Origin: Pseudomonadota bacterium
GTDB taxonomy: Bacteria > Pseudomonadota > Gammaproteobacteria > Pseudomonadales > UBA5518
DNA: 5,132 bases
NCBI GenBank assembly: GCA_022705125.1
Contig: JAKJFB010000207.1
Coordinates: 1-5,132, forward strand
Direction of reading: 5' to 3'
Numbering within the stretch: the first letter of the stretch is position 1; each line of letters begins with the position of its first letter. The position numbers and the translations under genes are program-made. The notes under the pieces were generated by a model, which saw nothing but the letters and a program-made list of their open reading frames with translations, was not told where the DNA came from and searched no databases. This document shows, piece after piece, positions 1 through 5,132 of this stretch.

Positions 1-702
1 CCCTTTGGTGTTGGGCGAGGAGATGTTGACCGTGATGTAGGTTGCCAGCGGGTACACCCGCTCCAGGCACAACAGGTAGTCGTCAACCGCACGCTCGTTC
101 GGCGTGTCCTTGTTCTTGCCGATGTTGATGCCGAGCACGCCCTGGTACTCGGCCTCGCGCACGCGCGCGCAGAGGTAGTCGACGCCGAGGTTGTTGAAGC
201 CCATGCGGTTGATGATCGCCCGTGCCTGCGGGATGCGGAACAGCCGCGGCTGCGGGTTGCCCGGTTGCGGGCGCGGCGTGACGGTGCCGATCTCGAGGAA
301 ACCGAAGCCGAGCGCGGCCAGCGCCGGTTCCGCGGCAAGGGCGAGCAGCCGGTCGCCGAGCACGTGCAGTGTGATCTGCGGGTCGGCACGCTCCAGCACC
401 GCGCAGGCGAGGCACAGCAGCACATAGCGGCGGCGCTCGTAGCCGGGCATCCCGCGGGTGGCGTCGTTCAGGTCGGCCGGGCGCTTGTACAGGCGTGCCG
501 CATCGCGTTCGATGTGCAGCGGCCAGCCGGTCTCGCGGACGAACCATTCGCGCAGCGCATCGGCATGGCGGCGCACCGCGGCGAACTCTGCATGCGCAGG
601 CGTCATCAACGGCGTCATCAGCAGGGCGCGCAGCGCGTCGGCGATCTCCTCGCGTTGATGGCGGGCCTGCTGCTGGCCGATCGCGGTGCTGTCGCTTCTC
701 AT
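1..702 (-). CDS. Chimeric ORF: N-terminus of Wadjet JetB (DUF2398/TIGR02678) fused in frame to mid-part of dihydroorotate dehydrogenase (PyrD); 3' end outside window
   Basis: 234 codons are visible, open to the window edge. Residues 1-133 resemble the N-terminus of TIGR02678 (DUF2398) proteins, the kite-like JetB subunit of Wadjet SMC complexes; examples are the [19 protein letters not shown] stretch (89-107) and [16 protein letters not shown] (118-133). From about residue 134 the protein is class 2 Pyr[18 protein letters not shown] (134-150), INRMGFNN (164-171), LGINIGKN (190-197), NISSPNT (226-232). T140, N165, N193, N226 and S229 align with E. coli PyrD T86, N111, N139, N172 and the catalytic base S175, at a constant offset of 54. 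The first ~80 PyrD residues, including the AAGLDK loop with K66, are missing, so neither half should work. The start ATG shares one base with the jetA stop (TGATG), suggesting translational coupling. It could be a real deletion fusion or an assembly chimera; the family calls themselves are firm. Confidence 0.85.
   Translation of the reverse strand, partial: MRSDSTAIGQQQARHQREEIADALRALLMTPLMTPAHAEFAAVRRHADALREWFVRETGWPLHIERDAARLYKRPADLNDATRGMPGYERRRYVLLCLACAVLERADPQITLHVLGDRLLALAAEPALAALGFGFLEIGTVTPRPQPGNPQPRLFRIPQARAIINRMGFNNLGVDYLCARVREAEYQGVLGINIGKNKDTPNERAVDDYLLCLERVYPLATYITVNISSPNTKG
298..324 (-). other. JetB/PyrD junction (possible microhomology crossover)
   Basis: Codons 127-135 of the chimeric ORF (protein ALAALGFGF) fit both parents. 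TIGR02678 proteins commonly carry [15 protein letters not shown] text here, and PyrD proteins carry an ALGAMGF- or [13 protein letters not shown] stretch just before the [11 protein letters not shown] motif. The reading frame continues unbroken through the segment, so the exact crossover cannot be placed more finely by eye. The limits given are those of the shared segment, not a mapped breakpoint. Confidence 0.7.
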
Positions 703-2219
703 CAGGGCGTATGCGTGGCGGTGATCGTGATGCGGTGGTCACGGCCGGCAAAGACGCCGGCATCGGTGAGGATTTCGGCCCGCGTGTGTGCTGCCATCGG
801 CTCGAGACGAATCCGCAGCAGGCCATCGCCGGTCTGGCGCTCGATCACGTCCTCGGGAGAGGATTGCGCGCTCAACGCCTCGCCCAGCAGCGACAGCAAC
901 AGCGCGAAGGCGTGCGGATCGAGGCGCCCAATGTCGGACAGGCGCGTCATCCGGCCCGTGGCCAGGCGTGCACGCGCGGCTTCGACCTGCAGATGTTCTT
1001 CACGCAATTGGCGCGCGAGCAGGGCGCGTTCCTCCGAGCGTTCATGCACCCTGGGCAGCGGACCTCGTGGAGCGGCCTCGCCGTACTCGCGCAGGCGCGG
1101 GTGGATACGCAGCGGCGGCGCCTCGGCCCACGGCGTCGTGGCCGGCAGTTCGTTGCCGGCGTCCGGATTCAACGAGAAATGCCGCGCCGGGTTGAGGGCG
1201 AAGGCGGCGCGACCGAGGCGGTGCGAGTCGTCATCGCCCGCGCAGCTCGCGAACCAGCCGGCGAGCACCCTGAAGTCGGCCGAGCGGTCGCTGCGCCCGC
1301 TGCGCCGCTCGTTCAGCGCCGCGACCGCCGCCAGCAGCTGCGGAATCGCCGCGCGCGCCTTCGAGCGCAACACCTCGGCCTGAGGCGGTTCATGATGGGC
1401 GCTGACGAACCAGCTGCGCAGGCCCCCCCAGCGTTCACGCCACGCCTGCTGGCGCTGTGCGAGCGCCTCGGTCTGCGCTTGTTGGTCAGCGGGAGCGGCG
1501 TCGCGCGCCTCGCGTTGCGCGGCCGACCACAGCAGTGGATCGATGCGCGGATGCAGCGCGGCAATGTGCTCTGCGATCGCGCCGGAGCGCCCGACCAGAT
1601 CGCCGATGAAACGTTCGAGGTAGTCGATCAGCCGTTGCTTGTAAGCCACCACCGCGGTGGCATCGGCCTGTTGCAGCTCGATGCTGCGGGCCATGCCGGC
1701 CATGAATGCCTGGGCGTTGTCGGCCAGGCCCTCGAACACACGCACCAGATCGCGCAGCGTCTCGTGCAGCTTCGCCGCATCGATCGCCGGCGCGTCGGCC
1801 AGCGCGAGCAGGGTCCTGAGCCGGCTGGCGATGTCCTCCAGCGCGATCGTCTGCAGTTCGGCGCGCCGTTCGAGTGCGTCGGCGAAGGCCGCGAGGGCTG
1901 TCTCGACCGCATCGCCGCCATGGGAGAGCCGGTAGAGGAAGCGGGCGCGGTAAAAGTCGCTGATGCTGGCGACGCGTGCTGTGTCGGGCTGCGCCTCGAG
2001 GTTGCCCCATTCGGCGAGTTGAGCGAGCGCGGCCTGAACTTCCTCGAGCTTTGGTGCGCCATCGGTCCACCGAGCCTCGGTCAGCACTTCGTCGGGTCGC
2101 ATGTGCAGCCGGAACTGGCGCTTTGCCGCGGCGAAACTCGCCATGATGCTGCGGTAGATGCCGGCTTTCTCGGCGCTGACGTGCCGGAATAACTCGGCCG
2201 ATGTGTTTGCAGACGGCAT
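702..2219 (-). CDS. jetA: Wadjet JetA-like protein, DUF2397 / TIGR02677 family
   Basis: 505 residues, the usual full length for TIGR02677 (DUF2397). Hallmarks: an N-terminal block with [19 protein letters not shown] (8-26) and RFLYRLS, then [17 protein letters not shown] and the well-conserved [17 protein letters not shown]. In Wadjet systems built from DUF2397, DUF2398, an SMC ATPase and DUF2399, this is the kleisin-like subunit that joins the SMC arms of a complex that extrudes and cleaves small circular DNA. That role is family knowledge; no catalytic motif is expected here. The C-terminal half is Arg/Ala-rich and helical. The start at 2219 was chosen because family-like text begins right after it. 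An in-frame ATG at 2288 would add 23 residues, and it has a good GGAG four bases upstream, but the added residues look non-coding. The downstream jetB is broken, so this gene is probably an orphan remnant. Confidence 0.85.
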   Translation of the reverse strand: MPSANTSAELFRHVSAEKAGIYRSIMASFAAAKRQFRLHMRPDEVLTEARWTDGAPKLEEVQAALAQLAEWGNLEAQPDTARVASISDFYRARFLYRLSHGGDAVETALAAFADALERRAELQTIALEDIASRLRTLLALADAPAIDAAKLHETLRDLVRVFEGLADNAQAFMAGMARSIELQQADATAVVAYKQRLIDYLERFIGDLVGRSGAIAEHIAALHPRIDPLLWSAAQREARDAAPADQQAQTEALAQRQQAWRERWGGLRSWFVSAHHEPPQAEVLRSKARAAIPQLLAAVAALNERRSGRSDRSADFRVLAGWFASCAGDDDSHRLGRAAFALNPARHFSLNPDAGNELPATTPWAEAPPLRIHPRLREYGEAAPRGPLPRVHERSEERALLARQLREEHLQVEAARARLATGRMTRLSDIGRLDPHAFALLLSLLGEALSAQSSPEDVIERQTGDGLLRIRLEPMAAHTRAEILTDAGVFAGRDHRITITATHTP

Positions 2220-2341
2220 TGACTGGATTCTGGATGCTCTCGTCGGTCGATGTTGGCAACAACGGGGGCGGTTGTCGAGCTCATCCATGGTTCTCCATGG
2301 AACGGCGCAGCCGCGCTACGATAGTCGATGAATTCTTGGGC

Positions 2342-2368
2342 GCATCCACACCAAGGCGCCGTGGATGC
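2342..2368 (+). promoter_or_regulatory. Hairpin in the rsuA leader
   Basis: GCATCCAC (2342-2349) and GTGGATGC (2361-2368) form a perfect 8-bp inverted repeat around an 11-base loop that contains the palindrome GGCGCC. It ends 41 bases before the rsuA ATG. There is no T-run after it, so it is not a classic terminator. It may be a leader structure or a protein-binding site. A -10-like TACGAT lies at 2317-2322, which would put the hairpin inside the rsuA mRNA, but I see no convincing -35 for it. Confidence 0.4.
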
Positions 2369-2409
2369 TTCGGCAACAGCCGCGAACTACGCGAGGTAGA
2401 TCAACCCCG

Positions 2410-3105
2410 ATGCGACTCGACCGCTTCATAGGCTCCCGGCTGGCGTGCTCGGCGCGCAGCGCGCAGCACATGATCGCCGCGCGCGAGGTGCTGCTGAACG
2501 GCGTGCCGGCCACCGACGGCAGCCAGGCGGTCTCGACCTTTTGCCGCGTGGAGGTGGCGGGACGGGTGTTGCGCGCGCGCGAGCCCGTGTACCTGATGCT
2601 GCACAAGCCGCGCGGCTGCGTCAGCGCCACCACCGACCGCAAGCACCGCACGGTGCTCGATCTGATCGACCTGCCGGCGCGTGAGGAACTGCACCTCGCC
2701 GGGAGGCTCGACTTCAATACCACGGGGCTGTTGCTGCTCAGCAACGACGGCAACTGGACGCGCCGCATCACGCTGCCCGAGCGCAAGATTCCCAAGACCT
2801 ACCTCGTGCATACACGCGACCCGATCACGCCGGAATACGCCGAGCGCTTCGCGGCAGGTATCTATCTGCGCTACGAGAACCTGGTGACGCAGCCCGCGCG
2901 GCTGGTGACCCTGTCCGCCACCCGCGCGGAGCTCACGATCCACGAGGGCCGCTACCACCAGGTCAGGCGGATGTTCGGCGTCTTCCGCAACGAGGTCCTC
3001 GCGCTGCACCGGCTCGCGGTCGGCGGGATCGTGCTCGATGCGGCGCTCGCGCCAGGCGAATGGCGGCACCTGGCGCCGGCGGAAGTCGCGGCGATCGACG
3101 GCTGA
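2410..3105 (+). CDS. rsuA: 16S rRNA pseudouridine synthase, RsuA family (U516)
   Basis: 231 residues, the same length as E. coli RsuA. RsuA isomerises uridine 516 of 16S rRNA to pseudouridine during small-subunit assembly. An N-terminal S4 RNA-binding domain (about 1-55) opens with MRLDRFI. Next comes the catalytic domain, with MLHKPRGCVS (63-72) and the catalytic motif GRLDFNTTGLLLLSNDG, where D101 is the nucleophilic Asp. PKTYLV, EGRYHQVRRMF and LAPGEWRHL follow, matching RsuA EKTYLV, EGRYHQVKRMF and LAPGEYRPL. The start is set by the family's MRLD beginning. The nearest Shine-Dalgarno-like GAGG (2393-2396) is 13 bases away, so initiation may be weak. An upstream in-frame ATG at 2365 lies inside the leader hairpin and would add 15 unlikely residues. 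The gene is transcribed away from jetA. RluE or RluF specificity cannot be fully excluded without alignment. Confidence 0.88.
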   Translation: MRLDRFIGSRLACSARSAQHMIAAREVLLNGVPATDGSQAVSTFCRVEVAGRVLRAREPVYLMLHKPRGCVSATTDRKHRTVLDLIDLPAREELHLAGRLDFNTTGLLLLSNDGNWTRRITLPERKIPKTYLVHTRDPITPEYAERFAAGIYLRYENLVTQPARLVTLSATRAELTIHEGRYHQVRRMFGVFRNEVLALHRLAVGGIVLDAALAPGEWRHLAPAEVAAIDG

Positions 3106-3121
3106 GCGGGGCAGTTCCGGG

Positions 3122-3150
3122 TTGTGCTATCTGCACATCGCGCATAGCAT
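3122..3150 (+). promoter_or_regulatory. Possible promoter of the RES-Xre operon
   Basis: TTGTGC (3122-3127) and TAGCAT (3145-3150) are separated by 17 bases, the ideal sigma70 spacing, and match the consensus at three and four of six positions. The pair overlaps the left arm and spacer of the inverted repeat, so an antitoxin bound there would block RNA polymerase. The hexamers are weak and the call rests mainly on position. Confidence 0.35.
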
Positions 3151-3164
3151 ATGTGCAGATAGCA
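3125..3164. promoter_or_regulatory. Perfect 14-bp inverted repeat, probable Xre antitoxin operator
   Basis: TGCTATCTGCACAT (3125-3138) and its exact reverse complement ATGTGCAGATAGCA (3151-3164) flank a 12-bp spacer. The site ends 19 bases before the antitoxin ATG, where the Xre-type antitoxin of RES operons is known to bind inverted repeats and repress its own promoter. The spacer holds a third copy of the end hexamer ATAGCA (3144-3149). The right arm is followed by TTTT (3165-3168), so as RNA this could also form a hairpin that ends rsuA transcripts. The arms are not GC-rich, which favours an operator. Confidence 0.72.
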
Positions 3165-3183
3165 TTTTCCCCGGGAGCCGCGC

Positions 3184-3555
3184 ATGTCCACCCAGCCGCA
3201 CCCCCAAGCCGCGCCCGAGGTCGTGCTGGCCAAGGCCGTGCTGAGCGCCGCGGCGCAGCTCGGACTGAAACAGGCGGAGCTGGCCGCCGTGCTCGGCATG
3301 CACCGCACGGCAATCAGCCGGCTCAAGCAGCAGCCCGCGCTGGATCCGCGGTCCAAGGCGGGCGAGCTGGCGTTGCTCCTCGTGCGCGTGGCGCGGGCGC
3401 TGTACGCGCTCACCGGCGGCGACCAGGACTGGATCCGGCACTTCATGCGCAGCGCGAACAAGGCGACGGGGGGCGTCCCGGCGCGGCAGATCGAGAGCAT
3501 CCAGGGCCTGGTCACCGTGCTGCAGTTCGTCGATGCCCTGCGGGGCAAGGTGTGA
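3184..3555 (+). CDS. Antitoxin of RES-Xre toxin-antitoxin module (Xre/MbcA/ParS family, DUF2384)
   Basis: 123 residues. It neutralises the RES toxin encoded next to it and, as known for the family, binds the operon's own operator. The N-terminal helix-turn-helix is plain at about 28-48, LKQAELAAVLGMHRTAISRL, typical of the Xre-like domain. The C-terminal DUF2384 (MbcA/ParS/Xre) toxin-binding region covers about 80-120: WIRHFMRSANKATGG, then a conserved-type IESIQGLVTVLQFVDALRG, which fits the family pattern of an asparagine-containing segment, a glycine-proline turn and a final amphipathic helix. Shine-Dalgarno GGGAG (3173-3177) sits six bases before the ATG. The start follows a perfect inverted repeat. 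The stop overlaps the toxin start by four bases, the usual antitoxin-first layout, which lets translation couple the two products. Confidence 0.92.
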   Translation: MSTQPHPQAAPEVVLAKAVLSAAAQLGLKQAELAAVLGMHRTAISRLKQQPALDPRSKAGELALLLVRVARALYALTGGDQDWIRHFMRSANKATGGVPARQIESIQGLVTVLQFVDALRGKV

Positions 3556-4301
3556 CGATCTGGGAGGCGTGCCACGGCGCCGCGCAGATTCGCCGCGTGG
3601 CGGGCACGCTGTATCGCCTCGTCGAGAGCCAGGAGCAGGTCGCGACGCTCGGCTACGTCGACACCCTCGAGGAGCAGGCGCTGCTGGAAGCGATGCTGGA
3701 CGAGGTAAAGCCCCCGTACCGTGCCGGGACCGAAGGCCTGCACTACCTGCTGAAGACGCCGTTTCGCTATCCGCCGCTGTCGTGGGGCTCGCGCTTCGGG
3801 CGCGTGCACGAGCCGGGCATTTTCTACGGCGCTTGCGGCACGGATGCCACGCTGGCCGAGGCCGCCTATTACCGCTTCGTGTTCTGGTACTCGATGGACG
3901 CGGCGCCGCCGAAGGCGGCCATCCGTTCGCAGCACACGCTGTTCTCGGCGCTCTACCGGACGGCGCGCGGGGTGAAGCTGCACGAGGCACCGTTCGCGCG
4001 TTTCGCCGCGACGATCGCGCACCCGAAGGATTACGTGCAGACGCAGCTGCTGGGGACCGCGATGCGCGAGGCGGGCGTGGAGGCCTTCGAGTACCCGTCG
4101 GCGCGCGACCCGGGACACGGCTTGTGCGTCGGGCTGCTATCGCCCGCCGCGTTCAGCGAGCCGATGCCGCGGGAGACGACGCGTTGGCTGTGCGAGGCCG
4201 GCGCACGCGAAGTCGCGTTCAAGCAGGTGGGCGCGAGCGCCGTCGTCCGCTTCGTCCTCGAGACCTTCCTGAGCGAGGGCGAATTGCCGCTGCCGGCCTG
4301 A
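3552..4301 (+). CDS. RES-domain toxin (NAD+-degrading)
   Basis: 249 residues from a GTG start overlapping the antitoxin stop (GTGA). RES toxins such as Pseudomonas putida Res and mycobacterial MbcT deplete NAD+, the latter by phosphorolysis, and so stop growth. The fold resembles ADP-ribosyltransferases. Visible motifs: TLYRLVESQEQVATLGYVDT near the N-terminus, FRYPPLSWGSRFG (71-83), EPGIFYGA (87-94), AEAAYYR (102-108) and EYPSARD (180-186). R81, Y92, E103 and S183 are the likely active-site set; the spacing of the first three is close to R32/Y42/E52 of P. putida Res, so the toxin looks intact. No ATG lies at a plausible start; the in-frame sequence upstream is non-coding and overlaps the antitoxin. 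I read GTG 3552 as the start because of the overlap and because family-like text begins about 18 residues in. Confidence 0.9.
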   Translation: MTIWEACHGAAQIRRVAGTLYRLVESQEQVATLGYVDTLEEQALLEAMLDEVKPPYRAGTEGLHYLLKTPFRYPPLSWGSRFGRVHEPGIFYGACGTDATLAEAAYYRFVFWYSMDAAPPKAAIRSQHTLFSALYRTARGVKLHEAPFARFAATIAHPKDYVQTQLLGTAMREAGVEAFEYPSARDPGHGLCVGLLSPAAFSEPMPRETTRWLCEAGAREVAFKQVGASAVVRFVLETFLSEGELPLPA

Positions 4302-4393
4302 GGACGGTTGCAGGGGCTGCGCGGCGCGGTTGCCGCGTCGAGCTGGGCTATCATCGCGGGCGCGCGCGCTGGCGCCACGACGGGAGAACGCAC

Positions 4394-4861
4394 ATGACGA
4401 GCGCAGAAGAAGACGAGCACTGGATGCGCCGCGCGCTCGAGCTAGCGCGCGCGGGCGAGGGCGCGGGCGAAGTGCCCGTAGGCGCGGTGCTGGTGCGCGA
4501 CGGCGAGGTGCTCGGCGAGGGCTGGAACGCGCCGATCGGGCGCTGCGATCCCACCGCGCACGCCGAGATCGTGGCGCTGCGCGCCGCGGCGAATGCGTTG
4601 AGCAACTACCGGCTGAGCGGTTCCACGCTGTACGTCAGCATCGAGCCCTGCGCGATGTGCGCGGGCGCGCTGGTGCATGCGCGCGTGGCGCGCGTGGTGT
4701 TCGCCGCGCGCGAGCCGCGCGCCGGCGCGGTGGCGAGCAACCTCGCGCTGCTGGACGCGGCTTTTCTGAACCATCGCGTGGCGTGGAGCGAGGGCGTGTG
4801 CGCGGACGATGCGGCGCGGATGATGCGGGATTTCTTCCGCCGCCGCCGGATGTCGCCATGA
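4394..4861 (+). CDS. tadA: tRNA-specific adenosine-34 deaminase TadA
   Basis: 155 residues, a normal length. TadA converts the wobble adenosine of tRNA-Arg(ACG) to inosine, so that the tRNA can read CGU, CGC and CGA; it acts as a zinc-dependent dimer. Zinc and catalytic residues are all present: HAE (H56, with E58 as proton shuttle) and PCAMC (C86, C89), matching H57, E59, C87 and C90 of E. coli. N45 of GEGWN corresponds to the substrate-binding N46. NYRLSGSTLYVSIEPCAMCAG is strongly conserved. Shine-Dalgarno GGGAG (4382-4386) is seven bases before the ATG. A -10-like TATCAT lies at 4349-4354 without a well-spaced -35, so independent transcription is possible but unproven. It lies 92 bases after the RES toxin and converges on mltF, which is also tadA's neighbour in E. 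coli. Confidence 0.96.
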   Translation: MTSAEEDEHWMRRALELARAGEGAGEVPVGAVLVRDGEVLGEGWNAPIGRCDPTAHAEIVALRAAANALSNYRLSGSTLYVSIEPCAMCAGALVHARVARVVFAAREPRAGAVASNLALLDAAFLNHRVAWSEGVCADDAARMMRDFFRRRRMSP

Positions 4862-4885
4862 ATGGCGACCCACATTTTTGTGTGG
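4852..4885 (+). terminator. Candidate terminator overlapping the tadA stop codon (double hairpin)
   Basis: GTCGCCAT (4852-4859) pairs with ATGGCGAC (4862-4869), giving a stem of at least seven pairs with a TGAA loop that contains the TGA stop. It is followed five bases later by TTTTT (4875-4879). That T-run is itself the loop of a second small hairpin, CCACA (4870-4874) with TGTGG (4881-4885). The gap before the T-run makes this an imperfect intrinsic terminator. It lies between two convergent genes, where one is expected, and its right edge abuts the mltF stop codon at 4886. Confidence 0.5.
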
Positions 4886-5132
4886 TCAGGAGCGGGTGGG
4901 CAGCTGCGCGAACGAGGTGCGCGCGTTCTGCGCGACCTGCAGCATGTTCGATTCCTCGTCGTGGTGCTCGAGGAAGCGGTGGTACTGGCGGATGCGGTTG
5001 ACGAAGCTCAGGGTTTCGTAGCCGCGCGCGTAGCCGTGGCGGGTGCGCGAATGCCATGCGCGCTTTGTCAGCAGCGGCAGCTGCTTCTCCACGTCGGCCC
5101 ACACGTCCGGATCGGCGCCGCGCATCTCGGCG
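4886..5132 (-). CDS. mltF: Membrane-bound lytic murein transglycosylase F, C-terminal end (5' part outside window)
   Basis: The last 82 codons are visible and the frame stays open to the window edge. MltF is an outer-membrane-associated periplasmic lytic transglycosylase that cleaves the glycan strands of murein; its catalytic Glu and solute-binding domain would lie beyond the window. The visible text PDVWADVEKQLPLLTKR, then TRHGYARGYETLSFVNRIRQY, matches the end of the MltF lytic domain, where a GYARG..P..YV.NIR.Y pattern is typical. After it comes a variable tail of about 30 residues ending LPTRS. Adjacency to tadA, as in E. coli, supports the name. An in-frame Met at 5125 is internal: the family-like reading continues upstream of it. 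Confidence 0.82.
   Translation of the reverse strand, partial: AEMRGADPDVWADVEKQLPLLTKRAWHSRTRHGYARGYETLSFVNRIRQYHRFLEHHDEESNMLQVAQNARTSFAQLPTRS

Noticed and set aside
495..2192. Long plus-strand open frame (565 codons) opposite jetA and the jetB part
   Set aside because: It is the antisense shadow of jetA in GC-rich DNA: Arg/Gly/Ala-rich text with no recognisable family, while the minus strand carries clear TIGR02677 and TIGR02678 signatures.
2285..2300. Two CCATGG palindromes four bases apart upstream of jetA
   Set aside because: They are short, overlap the alternative jetA start and ribosome-site region, and have no further copies or spacing pattern that would suggest an operator.
3060..3551. 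N-terminal extension of the RES toxin frame back to 3060
   Set aside because: The extra residues are Arg/Gly-rich, cover the end of rsuA, the operator and the whole antitoxin in another frame, and do not resemble the RES family. The GTG at 3552 fits both the overlap and the protein length.
2952..4118. Long minus-strand open frame opposite rsuA and the toxin-antitoxin genes
   Set aside because: It has no family-like motifs, and the plus strand is fully explained by rsuA, Xre and RES.
3533..4393. Upstream extension of the tadA frame to 3533
   Set aside because: It is a low-complexity Arg/Ala shadow of the RES toxin. The ATG at 4394 has a proper Shine-Dalgarno and gives the normal TadA length.
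4302..4393. GC-rich short inverted repeats between the toxin and tadA, such as CGCGG/CCGCG at 4325-4337
   Set aside because: The stem is only five pairs and has no T-run. Such pairings are expected by chance at this GC content, so no terminator was called.

Overview
The window looks like chromosomal DNA of a GC-rich gammaproteobacterium. The inference rests on a membrane-bound lytic transglycosylase F C-terminus next to tadA (these two are also neighbours in Escherichia coli), an RsuA of exactly the E. coli length, and a class 2 PyrD-type segment. Codon use is strongly GC-biased throughout and no gene stands out by composition on reading. No rRNA, tRNA, CRISPR array or insertion sequence was seen.

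Left part, minus strand (1-2219). A complete DUF2397 / TIGR02677 gene (jetA of a Wadjet-type SMC plasmid-defence operon) is followed, with a one-base stop/start overlap, by the start of a DUF2398 / TIGR02678 gene (jetB). After about 130 codons that jetB reading frame turns, without any frameshift, into the middle of dihydroorotate dehydrogenase (PyrD), starting at the position of about E. coli residue 80. It runs off the window as PyrD. The switch lies in a short segment (about A127-F135) that fits both families. So this is either a microhomology deletion that destroyed a Wadjet operon and fused it to pyrD, or an assembly chimera. Either way the PyrD part lacks the N-terminal FMN/substrate-binding region, and jetC and jetD are not where they would be expected.

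Middle part, plus strand (2410-4301). Divergent from jetA is an rsuA-type 16S rRNA pseudouridine synthase, with a perfect 8-bp hairpin in its leader. Next is a type II toxin-antitoxin operon: an Xre/MbcA/ParS-like antitoxin (DUF2384) and a RES-domain NAD+-degrading toxin starting at a GTG that overlaps the antitoxin stop by four bases. Just upstream of the antitoxin lies a perfect 14-bp inverted repeat with a 12-bp spacer, the probable autoregulatory operator.

Right part (4394-5132). tadA (tRNA A34 deaminase) on the plus strand ends in a hairpin that overlaps its stop codon. It converges on the C-terminal end of mltF, on the minus strand and cut by the window edge.

Taken together, conserved housekeeping genes (rsuA, tadA, mltF) flank accessory modules: a RES-Xre toxin-antitoxin pair and a broken Wadjet locus. 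The most unusual observation is the in-frame JetB-PyrD junction.
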